From Martinezella multihospitum (lineage in GTDB: Bacteria > Pseudomonadota > Alphaproteobacteria > Rhizobiales > Rhizobiaceae), in contig NZ_FMAG01000007.1 of assembly GCF_900094585.1 (NCBI RefSeq), positions 186,001 to 250,000 of the forward strand: 64,000 bases of DNA, written 5' to 3'. Within the stretch, counting starts at the first letter, position 1, and every line of letters begins with the position of its first letter. Below, in pieces: positions 25,794 to 35,207 of the stretch. A program made the position numbers and the translations under genes. The notes under the pieces are model-generated. The model was given only the letters and a program-made list of their open reading frames with translations, searched no databases and was not told the origin of the DNA.

Positions 25794-25822
25794 TTTGCCC
25801 GCCTTTGCAAGCGGGCGGCAAA
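25794..25822 (+). promoter_or_regulatory. Hairpin in the leader of the DAHP synthase gene
   Basis: GCCCGC (25797-25802) pairs with GCGGGC (25811-25816); TTTGCC (25794-25799) and GGCAAA (25817-25822) offer an overlapping alternative. No T run follows, so it is not an obvious terminator. It could be the 3' end of gor mRNA or a leader structure of the next gene. Confidence 0.3.
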
Positions 25823-25894
25823 GGTTTATAAGCGCGCGTTATTTACGACGACGGGACGCCCGGCAACGACCGGGCGCACAAGCAGGTGAGTGAG

Positions 25895-27268
25895 ATGGCA
25901 CAGAATTGGACACCCAGCAGTTGGCGGCAGAAACCGATCCAGCAGGTGCCGGATTTTCCGGACAAGGCAGCGTTGGCAGAGACCGAAGCGCAGCTTGCAA
26001 GCTATCCGCCGCTCGTTTTTGCCGGTGAAGCTCGTCGCCTGAAGGCCCATCTTGCCAACGTTGCCGAAGGCAACGGTTTCCTGTTGCAGGGCGGCGATTG
26101 CGCCGAAAGCTTCGCGGAACACGGCGCTGACAATATTCGCGACTTCTTCCGCGCTTTCCTGCAGATGGCGGTCGTTCTGACATTCGGCGCGCAGCTGCCG
26201 GTGGTGAAGGTCGGCCGTATTGCTGGCCAGTTCGCGAAGCCGCGTTCGTCGAACATAGAAACGCAGAATGGCGTCTCGCTGCCGAGCTATCGCGGCGACA
26301 TCATCAACGGCATCGACTTCAATGAAGAGTCGCGCGTTCCCAATCCGGAGCGTCAGATGATGGCTTACCGCCAGTCTGCCGCGACGCTCAACCTGCTGCG
26401 CGCCTTCGCGATGGGCGGCTACGCCAACCTCGAAAACGTGCAGAAGTGGATGCTCGGCTTCGTCAAGGACAGCCCGCAGGGCGAGCGCTACCGCAAGCTT
26501 GCCGACCGCATCGGCGAGACCATGGATTTCATGCGCGCGATCGGCATCACTGCCGAGAGCAATGCGAGCCTGCGCGAAACCGATTTCTTCACCAGCCACG
26601 AAGCGCTGCTTCTCGGCTATGAAGAGGCCTTCACCCGCGTCGACTCCACGACCGGCGACTGGTACGCGACCTCGGGTCACATGCTCTGGATCGGCGACCG
26701 TACGCGCCAGGCCGACCACGCCCATGTCGAATATTTCCGCGGCATCAAGAACCCGATCGGGTTGAAGTGCGGTCCTTCGCTGCAGGCGGACGATCTCATC
26801 AACCTGATCGATATCCTGAACCCGGAGAACGAAGCTGGCCGTCTGACGCTGATCTGCCGTTTCGGTCACGACAAAGTTGCCGACAACTTGCCGCGCCTCA
26901 TTCGTGCCGTCGAGAAGGAAGGCCGCAAGGTCGTCTGGTCCTGCGATCCGATGCATGGCAACACGATCACGCTCAACAACTACAAGACGCGCCCGTTCGA
27001 GCGCATCCTGTCGGAAGTCGAGAGCTTCTTCCAGATCCATCGCGCCGAAGGCACGCATCCGGGCGGCATCCATATCGAAATGACCGGCAAGGACGTGACC
27101 GAATGCACGGGCGGCGCCCGCGCCGTCGGCGCCGAGGATCTTCAGGATCGCTATCACACTCATTGCGACCCGCGTCTCAATGCCGACCAGGCACTCGAAC
27201 TTGCGTTCCTGCTCGCCGAGCGGATGAAGGGCGGCCGCGACGAGAAGCGTATGCGGGCTCACGGCTGA
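25895..27268 (+). CDS. 3-deoxy-7-phosphoheptulonate synthase, class II
   Basis: A 457-residue enzyme for the first step of the shikimate pathway, joining phosphoenolpyruvate and erythrose 4-phosphate. It is the class II (plant/mycobacterial) type: 'GGDCAESF' with the metal-binding Cys69, 'KPRSSNIETQNGVSLPSYRGD' region, 'WIGDRTRQ' and 'HPGGIHIEMTGKDVTECTGG'. Class II enzymes are standard in rhizobia in place of E. coli AroF/G/H. ATG 25895 is preferred; a GTG nine bases upstream (25886) is possible since AGGTGAG can serve either. A strong terminator follows. Feedback control cannot be judged from sequence alone. Confidence 0.95.
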   Translation: MAQNWTPSSWRQKPIQQVPDFPDKAALAETEAQLASYPPLVFAGEARRLKAHLANVAEGNGFLLQGGDCAESFAEHGADNIRDFFRAFLQMAVVLTFGAQLPVVKVGRIAGQFAKPRSSNIETQNGVSLPSYRGDIINGIDFNEESRVPNPERQMMAYRQSAATLNLLRAFAMGGYANLENVQKWMLGFVKDSPQGERYRKLADRIGETMDFMRAIGITAESNASLRETDFFTSHEALLLGYEEAFTRVDSTTGDWYATSGHMLWIGDRTRQADHAHVEYFRGIKNPIGLKCGPSLQADDLINLIDILNPENEAGRLTLICRFGHDKVADNLPRLIRAVEKEGRKVVWSCDPMHGNTITLNNYKTRPFERILSEVESFFQIHRAEGTHPGGIHIEMTGKDVTECTGGARAVGAEDLQDRYHTHCDPRLNADQALELAFLLAERMKGGRDEKRMRAHG

Positions 27269-27295
27269 GGGAAGCCGGATCCATGACCTTATAAA

Positions 27296-27324
27296 GCGGG
27301 CCGGCGAAAAGCCGGCCCGTTTGC
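27296..27324 (+). terminator. Intrinsic terminator after DAHP synthase
   Basis: Arms CGGGCCGGC (27297-27305) and GCCGGCCCG (27311-27319) around GAAAA, followed by TTTGCTTT. Confidence 0.85.
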
Positions 27325-27428
27325 TTTCGTGCCGGACGGATCAATCCGGCTTAAAGCCTCTTCATTTCTTTGAAATTGACCCGAATGCCGTTCTCGGAAA
27401 GGCTGCCCTCAAAACAAGGGGAGCGATC

Positions 27429-27854
27429 ATGAGCGACGAACACACGGGAGCCTGCCTTTGCGGCAGCGTACGTTTCAGGACACGCGGCAAGCTGCGCGAG
27501 GTCGTCGCCTGCCATTGTTCGCAGTGCCGCAAGCAGACCGGGCTCTATTATGCCGCGACCAACGTCGCGCGCGAAAATCTCGTCATCGAGGGAGAAGAAG
27601 CTATCACCTGGTATCGTGCCAGCACATTCGCTCGCCGGGGTTTCTGCAGGACCTGCGGCTCGGCTTTGTTCTGGGTGGCTGACGGCGCCGATGAAGTATC
27701 GATCATGGCCGGTCTGTTCGACCGGCCGAGCGGCCTTGAGATAGGCTATCATATCTATTGCGCCGACAAGGGCGACTATTATGAGATCAGCGACGGATTG
27801 CCGCAATATCGGCAGGGGCGACCGGGATTGCTGACGGCCGGCCCTTCCGATTGA
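27429..27854 (+). CDS. GFA-family (glutathione-dependent formaldehyde-activating-like) protein
   Basis: A 141-residue cytoplasmic zinc-binding protein. The paired cysteine motifs of the family are clear: 'GACLCGSVRF', 'ACHCSQCRKQTG' and 'RGFCRTCGSALFW', six to seven cysteines in the usual order for two zinc sites. The name comes from Gfa of Paracoccus, but most members are uncharacterised and the formaldehyde role is doubtful. The frame is open upstream, but ATG 27429 follows AAGGGGAG and starts the conserved region. It is monocistronic and convergent with the DUF1003 gene. Confidence 0.88.
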   Translation: MSDEHTGACLCGSVRFRTRGKLREVVACHCSQCRKQTGLYYAATNVARENLVIEGEEAITWYRASTFARRGFCRTCGSALFWVADGADEVSIMAGLFDRPSGLEIGYHIYCADKGDYYEISDGLPQYRQGRPGLLTAGPSD

Positions 27855-27857
27855 CCC

Positions 27858-28394
27858 TCAGATACTGCCTTTTTCCGTAACGAGCTTGCTGAGCTTGGCG
27901 AGTTCTTCCCGCACCACTGCGAGCTCCGTCAGCACCTGCATATCGATCTTCTGATGCAGGGACAGCACTTCCAGCTCGGACTTCAGATTGACTTCGTAAT
28001 CCTTGGCCGCCTCGAAGCGATCCCGCTCTGCCTGCCGGTTCTGAGACATCATGATGATCGGCGCCTGGATCGCGGCGAGCATGGAGAGGACGAGGTTCAA
28101 AAAGATGAAAGGATAGGGGTCGAAGGCGTTCGTGGTGAGAAGGATCGTGTTGATGGCGCACCAGAAGACCAGAAACAGCAGGAAAGCGATGATGAAGGAC
28201 CAGGAGCCGCCAACGCGGGCGATGCCGTCAGCCAGACGCTGTCCCGTGGACGATTCCGCCGAGATGGCTGCATTGATGTCGGTGGAAATGATCTTTCGCT
28301 CGTGCGCCTTTTTAAGAACGCGCTTTTCGATATCGCCGAGCTGATCGGTCGTCTTGTCAAAATGCAGATGGACGAAGTTGGGAAGATTATGCAT
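27858..28394 (-). CDS. DUF1003 inner-membrane protein
   Basis: A 178-residue protein with two membrane helices (about residues 67-87 and 95-115) and a long C-terminal coiled coil (about 118-178). The motif 'DPYPFIFLNLVLSMLAAIQA' between and within the helices is diagnostic of DUF1003. Function is unknown; related proteins have been called cyclic nucleotide-binding-associated membrane proteins, without proof. The start at 28394 is preferred to 28475 because GGAG lies eight bases before it and the upstream residues have no family character. It ends three bases from the convergent GFA gene stop. Confidence 0.82.
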   Translation of the reverse strand: MHNLPNFVHLHFDKTTDQLGDIEKRVLKKAHERKIISTDINAAISAESSTGQRLADGIARVGGSWSFIIAFLLFLVFWCAINTILLTTNAFDPYPFIFLNLVLSMLAAIQAPIIMMSQNRQAERDRFEAAKDYEVNLKSELEVLSLHQKIDMQVLTELAVVREELAKLSKLVTEKGSI

Positions 28395-28549
28395 TGGGAG
28401 GGCTCCGAGGTCCTTGTGGCATTGAATGCAACTATTCGACCAACGGGTAAAAATGCAACGAGGGAAGGGTTTCAAACCCGACTACGCATGGAGCCGCTGC
28501 GTGTGTCGCTATGGCAAAACCGCTGCATTAACCCATGCTCGCGATGGAG

Positions 28550-30493
28550 CTAGCTGTTCTCCTGGCTCACCAGCTCTGCATGCGATGGGAAGAAGCGTTC
28601 CAACCCATATTGACGGCCGAACATCATGTCGTGCTGCAGATAGCGATAGTCGCGCACCATCGGGTCAAGCTCCTGCTCGTTGCGTGCCCAATCGGGGAAG
28701 GCTTGATTGTCGCGGCTCGCAAGCTGGTAACGATCGACGACGTTGTATTTCCTCTGAATGCGGCCGAGGAAGCCCGTGTAGAAAGGATGCTCGTAGCCGG
28801 CGGTTTTCAGCAGGTGATACGGCAGCTGCGATGGGCTGATGGTGCCGATGTCCTTGCGAATACCCTTCCTGCTCGACCAGACGACGAGCGGCGTCTCGTG
28901 CTCCTTCTTCATGACATCGAGCGGTGCCTTGCGGGTCGCCACCTGCTGCGGCATGTAGCCGGTGTTCGGATAGACGTTGCCGAGCGGCGGCAGATGATCG
29001 CCCCAGAGGACGATGATGGTTTCGCGGTCGCGCTTCTCGGCCCACCCCATCAGCATCTTCAGGCTGTCATCGGCTTCGCGCACACCTTGTGCATAGGTAG
29101 CGAGCGCCGCACGGTCATCGTCGTTCAAATTGCCGGCGATATCGACGGTATTCTCAGGATAGCGGTCGGCTTCGTAAGGCCCATGTCCCTGCAGGGTGAC
29201 GGCAAAGAAGAAGAAGGGGCGCTCAGCGGCGTCTCCTTCGCGCATGATTTCCTTCATGAGGGAATCGTCGGCGGCGAACATGCCGCGCTTGTCCATGGCC
29301 GGTAGGGTTTCCTGGGTGTGAAACTCCTCGAAGCCGAAGGCGCGGTAAACCTCGTTGCGGTTCCAGAACCAGCCACTGAAGGGATGGAGGGCGCGTGCCA
29401 TGTAGCCTTCGCCACGGAAGAAAGTAGCGAGCGATGGCATCGGGCGCCGCACATATTGCTGATAGGGAATGCTGCCATAGGGCAGAAACGCATTGGAAAA
29501 GCCGGTCAATGCCTCGAACTCGACATTGGCTGTCATGCCGCCGAATTCCGGTGAGAAGACATGTCCGGATTGTCTGGCGCGGATGGTCGGCATCGGATCG
29601 GGCGTGAAGGCGATGTCGGCAAGGCGCGTCGGGTCCCAGAGGGATTCGCTCATAAGCATGATGACGTCGGGCTTTTGGCGCGGCCCGGAGAGATAGCCGT
29701 AATTTCTTGCGGGCAAGGCGTCGATGGCGCCAGGTCCGTAGCCAGCCGGTGACTTGACGTCGGCCATGGGCAAATTCAGTGCGAAGGCGACGATGAAGCC
29801 GTTGTGGTTATAATTTTCCGTCTGGTCCCAGACGATCGGTATGATGCCTAGCTTCTCGCGAACATAGGAATATTGTGTGGGGTCCATCTGCGAGGCGAAA
29901 AGTGCTGCTAGCGGCAGGCAGATCGAAAGCCGGGCAAGGCGCTCCTTGTGTGAAAACAAGGCGGTGCGGCCGCTGATATGGCGCCAGACCAGGATCAAGC
30001 TAGCGAGGCCGACGAGGAGGCCGATCGCCAGTGCTGCGGCCGTCCAGGGGCGATCGCGGACCATGACCGGCATCAGCTCCATGATCTGCCGCCCAAACAG
30101 GAAGTCCGAAGGGTAGAGCGGATCGGAGAGAAAATTCTGCTTCTGACTGGAAATGAAGGCCGGTATGAGCAGCAGCGGAACGACGATCAAAGCGGATAGA
30201 TGCGCGCGACCGATCAAGGCATCCAGGGTCAGCATGGCCAGCATGACAACGCCGATGGTGGCGGGGCCGGGGCGGGACGGGGAAAGGAGATAGGTCCAAG
30301 CCGAGGCGAATTCACCGCGTGCGATCCATTCGACCGTCATGACGATGGACAGGGAGAAAAGCAGGGTCAGCGCGAGGCTCAGAAGCAGACGCAGAGCGGC
30401 GGACTTCTGTCTCGCGTCGCCGATCTTCTGGAAAAGGGCAAGCTTGCCCGCCAAGGCGGACTCGATGACCAATGCGACCAATGATTTCTCCAA
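28550..30493 (-). CDS. LTA-synthase / OpgB-like phosphoglycerol transferase (sulfatase fold)
   Basis: A 647-residue inner-membrane enzyme with about five N-terminal membrane helices (residues 30-200) and a large periplasmic sulfatase-fold domain (about 270-620). The metal/nucleophile elements are 'IMLMSESLWDPT' (Glu283) and 'FGGMTANVEFEALTG' (Thr321 as likely nucleophile), with 'VLWGDHLPPLG' as the C-terminal metal site. This layout matches Gram-positive LtaS and Gram-negative OpgB. In rhizobia similar enzymes add phosphoglycerol to periplasmic cyclic beta-glucans, a fair hypothesis here; a phosphoethanolamine transferase role is less likely. Neighbours give no support either way. Confidence 0.85.
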   Translation of the reverse strand: MEKSLVALVIESALAGKLALFQKIGDARQKSAALRLLLSLALTLLFSLSIVMTVEWIARGEFASAWTYLLSPSRPGPATIGVVMLAMLTLDALIGRAHLSALIVVPLLLIPAFISSQKQNFLSDPLYPSDFLFGRQIMELMPVMVRDRPWTAAALAIGLLVGLASLILVWRHISGRTALFSHKERLARLSICLPLAALFASQMDPTQYSYVREKLGIIPIVWDQTENYNHNGFIVAFALNLPMADVKSPAGYGPGAIDALPARNYGYLSGPRQKPDVIMLMSESLWDPTRLADIAFTPDPMPTIRARQSGHVFSPEFGGMTANVEFEALTGFSNAFLPYGSIPYQQYVRRPMPSLATFFRGEGYMARALHPFSGWFWNRNEVYRAFGFEEFHTQETLPAMDKRGMFAADDSLMKEIMREGDAAERPFFFFAVTLQGHGPYEADRYPENTVDIAGNLNDDDRAALATYAQGVREADDSLKMLMGWAEKRDRETIIVLWGDHLPPLGNVYPNTGYMPQQVATRKAPLDVMKKEHETPLVVWSSRKGIRKDIGTISPSQLPYHLLKTAGYEHPFYTGFLGRIQRKYNVVDRYQLASRDNQAFPDWARNEQELDPMVRDYRYLQHDMMFGRQYGLERFFPSHAELVSQENS

Positions 30494-30661
30494 AAGCTAC
30501 AAAATATTCATATAAGTGTCACGCTTCTGTCATGAATGATGCATGAACCGCAAGGCAAGCCTGGTATTTTTCCGGGCAAAAATACCGCCTATGCGCGTGG
30601 CGCGATCTTTGATGCGTGTGCGGGAAGGAAGGCGGTTGCGGAAGAAAGATGCCATCGCTAA

Positions 30662-32350
30662 ATGTATGGCATGACAGAGCAAAGCCAGATCACCCACACC
30701 ATCCGCATCGCCGTCGCGCAGCTCAATCCGACGGTCGGTGACATCTCCGGCAATCTTGCCAAGGCGCGTGAGGCACGCGCTGAGGCAGCGCGCGAAGGCG
30801 CGCAGCTCATATTGCTGACGGAACTGTTCATTTCCGGCTATCCGCCGGAGGATTTGGTGCTGAAGCCGGCCTTCATTCGCGCCTGCTGGAAAGCAGTCGA
30901 GACTCTGGCTGCCGATACCGCCGATGGCGGCCCCGGCGTCATCATTGGCTTTCCCCGGCAGGATGAGACTGGCCGCTATAATTCGATTGCCGTGCTTGAT
31001 GGCGGTAAGGTGATCGCGGTCCGCGACAAGGTTGACCTGCCGAATTACGGCGAATTCGACGAAAAGCGCGTCTTCGATCAGGGGGCCATGCCAGGCCCGG
31101 TCAATTTCCGCGGCGTGCGGCTGGGTATCCCGATCTGCGAGGACATCTGGGGCGAACTCGGCGTCTGCGAGACGCTGGCTGAGAGCGGTGCGGAAATCCT
31201 TCTCTCGCCGAATGGCTCGCCGTATTATCGCGGCAAGGTCGACGTGCGCCATCAAGTCGTGCTGAAGCAGGTTATCGAGACGGGTCTGCCGATGATCTAT
31301 GCCGCCCAGCTCGGCGGCCAGGACGAATTGGTTTTCGATGGCGCGAGCTTCGGCTTCAACGCCGACAAGACGCTGGCCTTCCAGATGAGCCAGTTCGAAA
31401 CTGCCCTGACGGTCACCACCTGGAAGAAGAACGGCGATGGCTGGCACTGTGCCGAAGGGCCGATGGCTCATATTCCGGAAGGCGAGGAGGCGGATTATCG
31501 CGCCTGCCTGCTGGGCTTCCGCGACTATGTCAACAAGAACGGCTTCAAGTCGGTCGTGCTCGGCCTTTCCGGCGGCATCGACTCGGCGATCTGCGCAGCA
31601 ATCGCGGTCGACGCGCTGGGCGAAGAGCGTGTGCGCACCGTCATGCTGCCCTATCGCTATACCTCGCAGGATTCGCTGAAGGATGCGGCCGATTGCGCCA
31701 AGGCGCTTGGCTGCCGTTACGATATCGTGCCGATCGAAGATCCCGTCACCGGCTTCACCTCCGCCTTGTCCGACCTCTTCGAGGGCACCGAGAGCGGCAT
31801 CACCGAAGAAAACCTGCAGAGCCGCGCCCGCGGCACCATCCTGATGGCGATCTCGAACAAGTTCGGCTCGATGGTGGTGACGACGGGCAATAAGTCGGAA
31901 ATGTCGGTCGGATACGCTACACTCTATGGCGATATGAACGGCGGCTTCAACCCGATCAAGGATCTCTACAAGATGCAGGTCTACGCGCTGTCGCGCTGGC
32001 GCAACCTGCATGTGCCGCCGGGCGCGCTCGGCCCTTCGGGCGAGGTCATTCCTCATAACATCATCGACAAGGCGCCTTCGGCGGAGCTGAGGCCGAACCA
32101 GACCGACCAGGATTCGCTTCCGCCCTATCCGGCGCTCGACGATATCCTGGAATGTCTGGTCGAGAAGGAAATGTCCGTCGAGGAGATCGTCGCGCGCGGT
32201 CATGATGTCGCGACCGTGCATCGCGTCGAGCATCTGCTCTATCTCGCGGAGTACAAGCGCCGCCAGTCGGCGCCGGGCGTGAAGATCACGAAGAAGAATT
32301 TCGGTCGCGACCGTCGCTATCCGATCACCAATCGGTTCCGCGATCGCTGA
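30662..32350 (+). CDS. nadE: Glutamine-dependent NAD+ synthetase
   Basis: A 562-residue two-domain enzyme that makes NAD from nicotinic acid adenine dinucleotide using glutamine nitrogen. The N-terminal nitrilase-type glutaminase domain has the catalytic triad Glu54 ('LTELFISGY'), Lys123 ('RDKVDLPNYG') and Cys159 ('IPICEDIW'). The C-terminal ATP pyrophosphatase domain has the P-loop LGLSGGIDSA near residue 305 and 'TTGNKSEMSVGYATLYGDM'. The start could be 30662 or the ATG at 30671. A TolB-like gene follows 28 bases later on the same strand, so they are probably co-transcribed. Confidence 0.96.
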   Translation: MYGMTEQSQITHTIRIAVAQLNPTVGDISGNLAKAREARAEAAREGAQLILLTELFISGYPPEDLVLKPAFIRACWKAVETLAADTADGGPGVIIGFPRQDETGRYNSIAVLDGGKVIAVRDKVDLPNYGEFDEKRVFDQGAMPGPVNFRGVRLGIPICEDIWGELGVCETLAESGAEILLSPNGSPYYRGKVDVRHQVVLKQVIETGLPMIYAAQLGGQDELVFDGASFGFNADKTLAFQMSQFETALTVTTWKKNGDGWHCAEGPMAHIPEGEEADYRACLLGFRDYVNKNGFKSVVLGLSGGIDSAICAAIAVDALGEERVRTVMLPYRYTSQDSLKDAADCAKALGCRYDIVPIEDPVTGFTSALSDLFEGTESGITEENLQSRARGTILMAISNKFGSMVVTTGNKSEMSVGYATLYGDMNGGFNPIKDLYKMQVYALSRWRNLHVPPGALGPSGEVIPHNIIDKAPSAELRPNQTDQDSLPPYPALDDILECLVEKEMSVEEIVARGHDVATVHRVEHLLYLAEYKRRQSAPGVKITKKNFGRDRRYPITNRFRDR

Positions 32351-32378
32351 TCGCACCTCCGACAGAGGAAGAGGACGA

Positions 32379-33206
32379 ATGCGCAGCTCGGTCGAGATCT
32401 ACAACATCCGCACGGGTGAAAATCGCGTTGTCTGGCAGACGGAGGAGCTTGTCGAGGCGCCGAACTATTCGCCCGACGGACGCTATCTGCTGCTGAACGG
32501 CGACGGCCTGCTTTACCGTTTGTCCCTGGATGGCGGCGCCGGGATCGCTCAGGTCGATACCGGTTTCGCCACCCGATGCAACAACGATCACGGCATCTCG
32601 CCCGACGGCTCGCTGATCGCCATTTCCGACAAGACGGAGCACGGCAAGGCCTGTATCTATGTTCTGCCGGCAGAGGGTGGCACGCCAAGGCAGGTTACGA
32701 CCAATCTGCCGTCCTACTGGCATGGCTGGTCGCCGGACGGAAAGCGCTTCTCCTATTGCGGTATCCGCAACGACGTGTTCGATATCTATACGATCTCGAT
32801 CGATGGAGGCGAGGAAACGCGCCTGACGCATGGTGAAGGCCGCAACGACGGGCCTGATTTTTCGGCCGATGGGCAATGGATCTACTTCAATTCGAGCCGT
32901 ACCGGCCTGATGCAGATCTGGCGCATCCATCCCGATGGCACCGGCCTGCAGCAAGTGACCCATGATAATTACGGCAACTGGTTCGCCCATCCGTCGCCGA
33001 AGAACGACAAGGTTGTGCTGATCTCCTACGATCCCGATGTCTTCGATCATCCGCGGGACCTGAATGTCCGCATGCGGTTGATGGATATGGATGGCGGCAA
33101 TATCACCACGCTGTTCGAGCTCTTCGGCGGGCAGGGGTCGATCAATGTGCCGAACTGGTCACCGGATGGTGATGCTTTTGCCTATGTGCGGTATCAGCCG
33201 GCTTGA
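32379..33206 (+). CDS. Cytoplasmic TolB-like (PD40 repeat) beta-propeller protein
   Basis: A 275-residue protein built of WD40-like PD40 repeats: 'APNYSPDGRYLLLNGDG', 'ISPDGSLIAISD', 'HGWSPDGKRFSYCG', 'GPDFSADGQWIYFNSS' and 'NWSPDGDAFAYVRYQ', about five or six blades. This resembles the propeller of TolB, but there is no signal peptide and no N-terminal TolB domain, so it should be cytoplasmic. Function is unknown; related propellers act as sugar lyases or binding scaffolds (oligogalacturonate lyase-like layout is possible). AGAGGAAGAGG precedes the ATG. It lies 28 bases after nadE. Confidence 0.82.
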   Translation: MRSSVEIYNIRTGENRVVWQTEELVEAPNYSPDGRYLLLNGDGLLYRLSLDGGAGIAQVDTGFATRCNNDHGISPDGSLIAISDKTEHGKACIYVLPAEGGTPRQVTTNLPSYWHGWSPDGKRFSYCGIRNDVFDIYTISIDGGEETRLTHGEGRNDGPDFSADGQWIYFNSSRTGLMQIWRIHPDGTGLQQVTHDNYGNWFAHPSPKNDKVVLISYDPDVFDHPRDLNVRMRLMDMDGGNITTLFELFGGQGSINVPNWSPDGDAFAYVRYQPA

Positions 33207-33383
33207 TCCAGGGAGCATGACCTCTGGACAGATCGCAACCGCCGCGATAGATGTGACTTGTTCTCAGGGCGCATCCGATCCGCGGGAAGGGCTGGGCCCA
33301 CCTGATGCATATAAAGTGAGACTGCCACACCTCTTTTCAGTCTGTGGGCGCGGATACCGGACGTAAATGGAAGGAGGTCTATC

Positions 33384-35156
33384 GTGACCACGCGCTCTTT
33401 GGCGGTCGACGCCACTCTCGATTCCCTGAAAAAGCAGGCCAAGTCTTTCCTCAAGGCCGTCCAAGCCGGCGATGTTTCGGCGCATAGCCGCATTGCGCCC
33501 TATTTTGCCGATGTCGCCGATGTTGGGCTGCAGGACATTCAGCTCGTTCTTGCCCGCGAATTCGGTTTCTCCAGCTGGACGAAGCTCAAGGCGCATCTCG
33601 AAAGCAGCGATCGCAGGCATGCTCCGCGGGATCAGCTCGCCAACCGTTTCCTGTCGCTCGCGACGGTTTCGTATTTTGCCAATATTCCCGCCGATCCCGC
33701 ACGCTTCGATCAGGCGCTGCGACTGCTTGAAGACAATCCGGAGATTGCGGACGAAAGCATCCATGTCGCTGCTGCGCTCGGCGATGCCGACCGCATAGGT
33801 CGCTGGCTCGATCGCCAGCCGCAGCTTCTTGATCGCAAGGGCGGGCCGCATGATCTAACTCCGCTGATGTGCGCCGCCTACGCTCGCGTGCCGGGTCGAT
33901 CCAGCCTGCCGGCGGCCCGCGAGCTGGTCCGGCGTGGGGCCGATGTCGACGCCTTCTTCCTCGATGCCGGTCAATATCGCTTCACCGTTTTGACCGGCGT
34001 CTTCGGCGAAGGTGAGGCGGGAAAGGATCGCCAGCCGCCGCATCCGGAATGCGAGGCATTCGCGCGGCTGCTGCTCGACGCCGGCGCCGAAGCCAATGAC
34101 AGCCAGGCGCTCTACAACCGCATGTTCGAACGGGACGATACTTGCCTGAAATTGCTGATCGAATATGGCTTGTCCGCTAGGGATAAGAACAATTGGCTCG
34201 TGCGCGAAGATGGCAGATTCGTTGCAAATTCGCAGACCGTTTTCGACTATCAGCTTGCCTGGTCGTTGGAACATCACATGGGCGAACGGGTGCGCCTGCT
34301 GGTGGAGCACGGGGCGGATGTTCATAAGGTCGTCAATGGCAGAACGCCGTATGAGTGGGCGCGGCTGGGTGGTGACAGCGAGCTGGCCGCATATCTTGTG
34401 CAGAAGGGCGCGGTGGCCGTTCGTCTGAAAGACGAGGATCGAGTCTATATCCAAATACACCTGAAGCAGCGCAAAAAGGCGATCGATCCGGCCGTAGCCA
34501 TCAAGCACATGGCGTCATTCGTTAAGCACATAAAGAGATTTGCGGGCGATGGTGATATCGTGGCGGCGATGCGCAAGACCCATCCGGCCATGCTCCACGA
34601 CGCTGCTGGCGAAAACAACCTTGAAGCTGTCCGCCGAATGCTGGCTTTGGGCTTCGACGTCAATGCCATGACAAGCCGAACGCCGCTGCATGAAGCCGCG
34701 CTGCATGGCCATATGGAGATGGCGAAACTGCTGATCGAGCATGGAGTCGATACCACCGTTCGCGATCCCAATTTTCATGCGCCGGCAATCGGTTGGGCCG
34801 AATATAATGGCAAGGAGGAAATGGTCGAGTTTCTGAAAGCCCATCCGCTCGATATTTTCGCGGCGGCCGCTTTCGGTCAGATCGATCAGCTGGCTGCTAT
34901 TCTTGATAAGCATCCGGAACAGGTGAATATCCGCTTCGGGGACTTCCGCCCGCATGGGCAGTCCACCGATCGCGACTGGATGACGCCGCTTGGCTTTGCC
35001 ATCGTCAATCGCTGCGGCGAGGCGGTGCGTTTCCTGCTGGCGCACGGGGCTGATCGTTCGGTCAGGGACGCCTCCGGTCGATCCTACCGCGATCTCGCGC
35101 AGGAGACGGGTGATGAGTCCATTATCTCCCAGTTGCGCCAGTCGGGAGCGGCATGA
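33384..35156 (+). CDS. Ankyrin-repeat protein
   Basis: A 590-residue soluble protein with many degenerate ankyrin repeats, clearest at 'TPLHEAALHGHMEMAKLLIEHG', 'VRLLVEHGADVHKVVNGRTPYEWA' and 'VRFLLAHGADRSVRDASGRS'. The N-terminal segment with 'LQDIQLVLAREFGFSSWTKLKAHL' is a feature seen on many bacterial ankyrin proteins. Start is a GTG with an excellent AAGGAGGT six bases before it, so the unusual start is well supported. No signal peptide or enzyme domain is visible. It likely mediates protein contacts; no partner is suggested by its neighbours, which are a propeller protein upstream and a convergent secreted protein. Confidence 0.85.
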   Translation: MTTRSLAVDATLDSLKKQAKSFLKAVQAGDVSAHSRIAPYFADVADVGLQDIQLVLAREFGFSSWTKLKAHLESSDRRHAPRDQLANRFLSLATVSYFANIPADPARFDQALRLLEDNPEIADESIHVAAALGDADRIGRWLDRQPQLLDRKGGPHDLTPLMCAAYARVPGRSSLPAARELVRRGADVDAFFLDAGQYRFTVLTGVFGEGEAGKDRQPPHPECEAFARLLLDAGAEANDSQALYNRMFERDDTCLKLLIEYGLSARDKNNWLVREDGRFVANSQTVFDYQLAWSLEHHMGERVRLLVEHGADVHKVVNGRTPYEWARLGGDSELAAYLVQKGAVAVRLKDEDRVYIQIHLKQRKKAIDPAVAIKHMASFVKHIKRFAGDGDIVAAMRKTHPAMLHDAAGENNLEAVRRMLALGFDVNAMTSRTPLHEAALHGHMEMAKLLIEHGVDTTVRDPNFHAPAIGWAEYNGKEEMVEFLKAHPLDIFAAAAFGQIDQLAAILDKHPEQVNIRFGDFRPHGQSTDRDWMTPLGFAIVNRCGEAVRFLLAHGADRSVRDASGRSYRDLAQETGDESIISQLRQSGAA

Positions 35157-35207
35157 AACCAGGGAAGCGGGGCGGTCAGGCGAAGATGAGAAACGTCTGG
35201 CCGCGCG

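Noticed and set aside
30530..32356. 608-codon minus-strand open frame opposite nadE
   Set aside because: Antisense to a certain gene; high GC third positions leave few stops in that frame. The product is rich in D, R, H and I with no motif.
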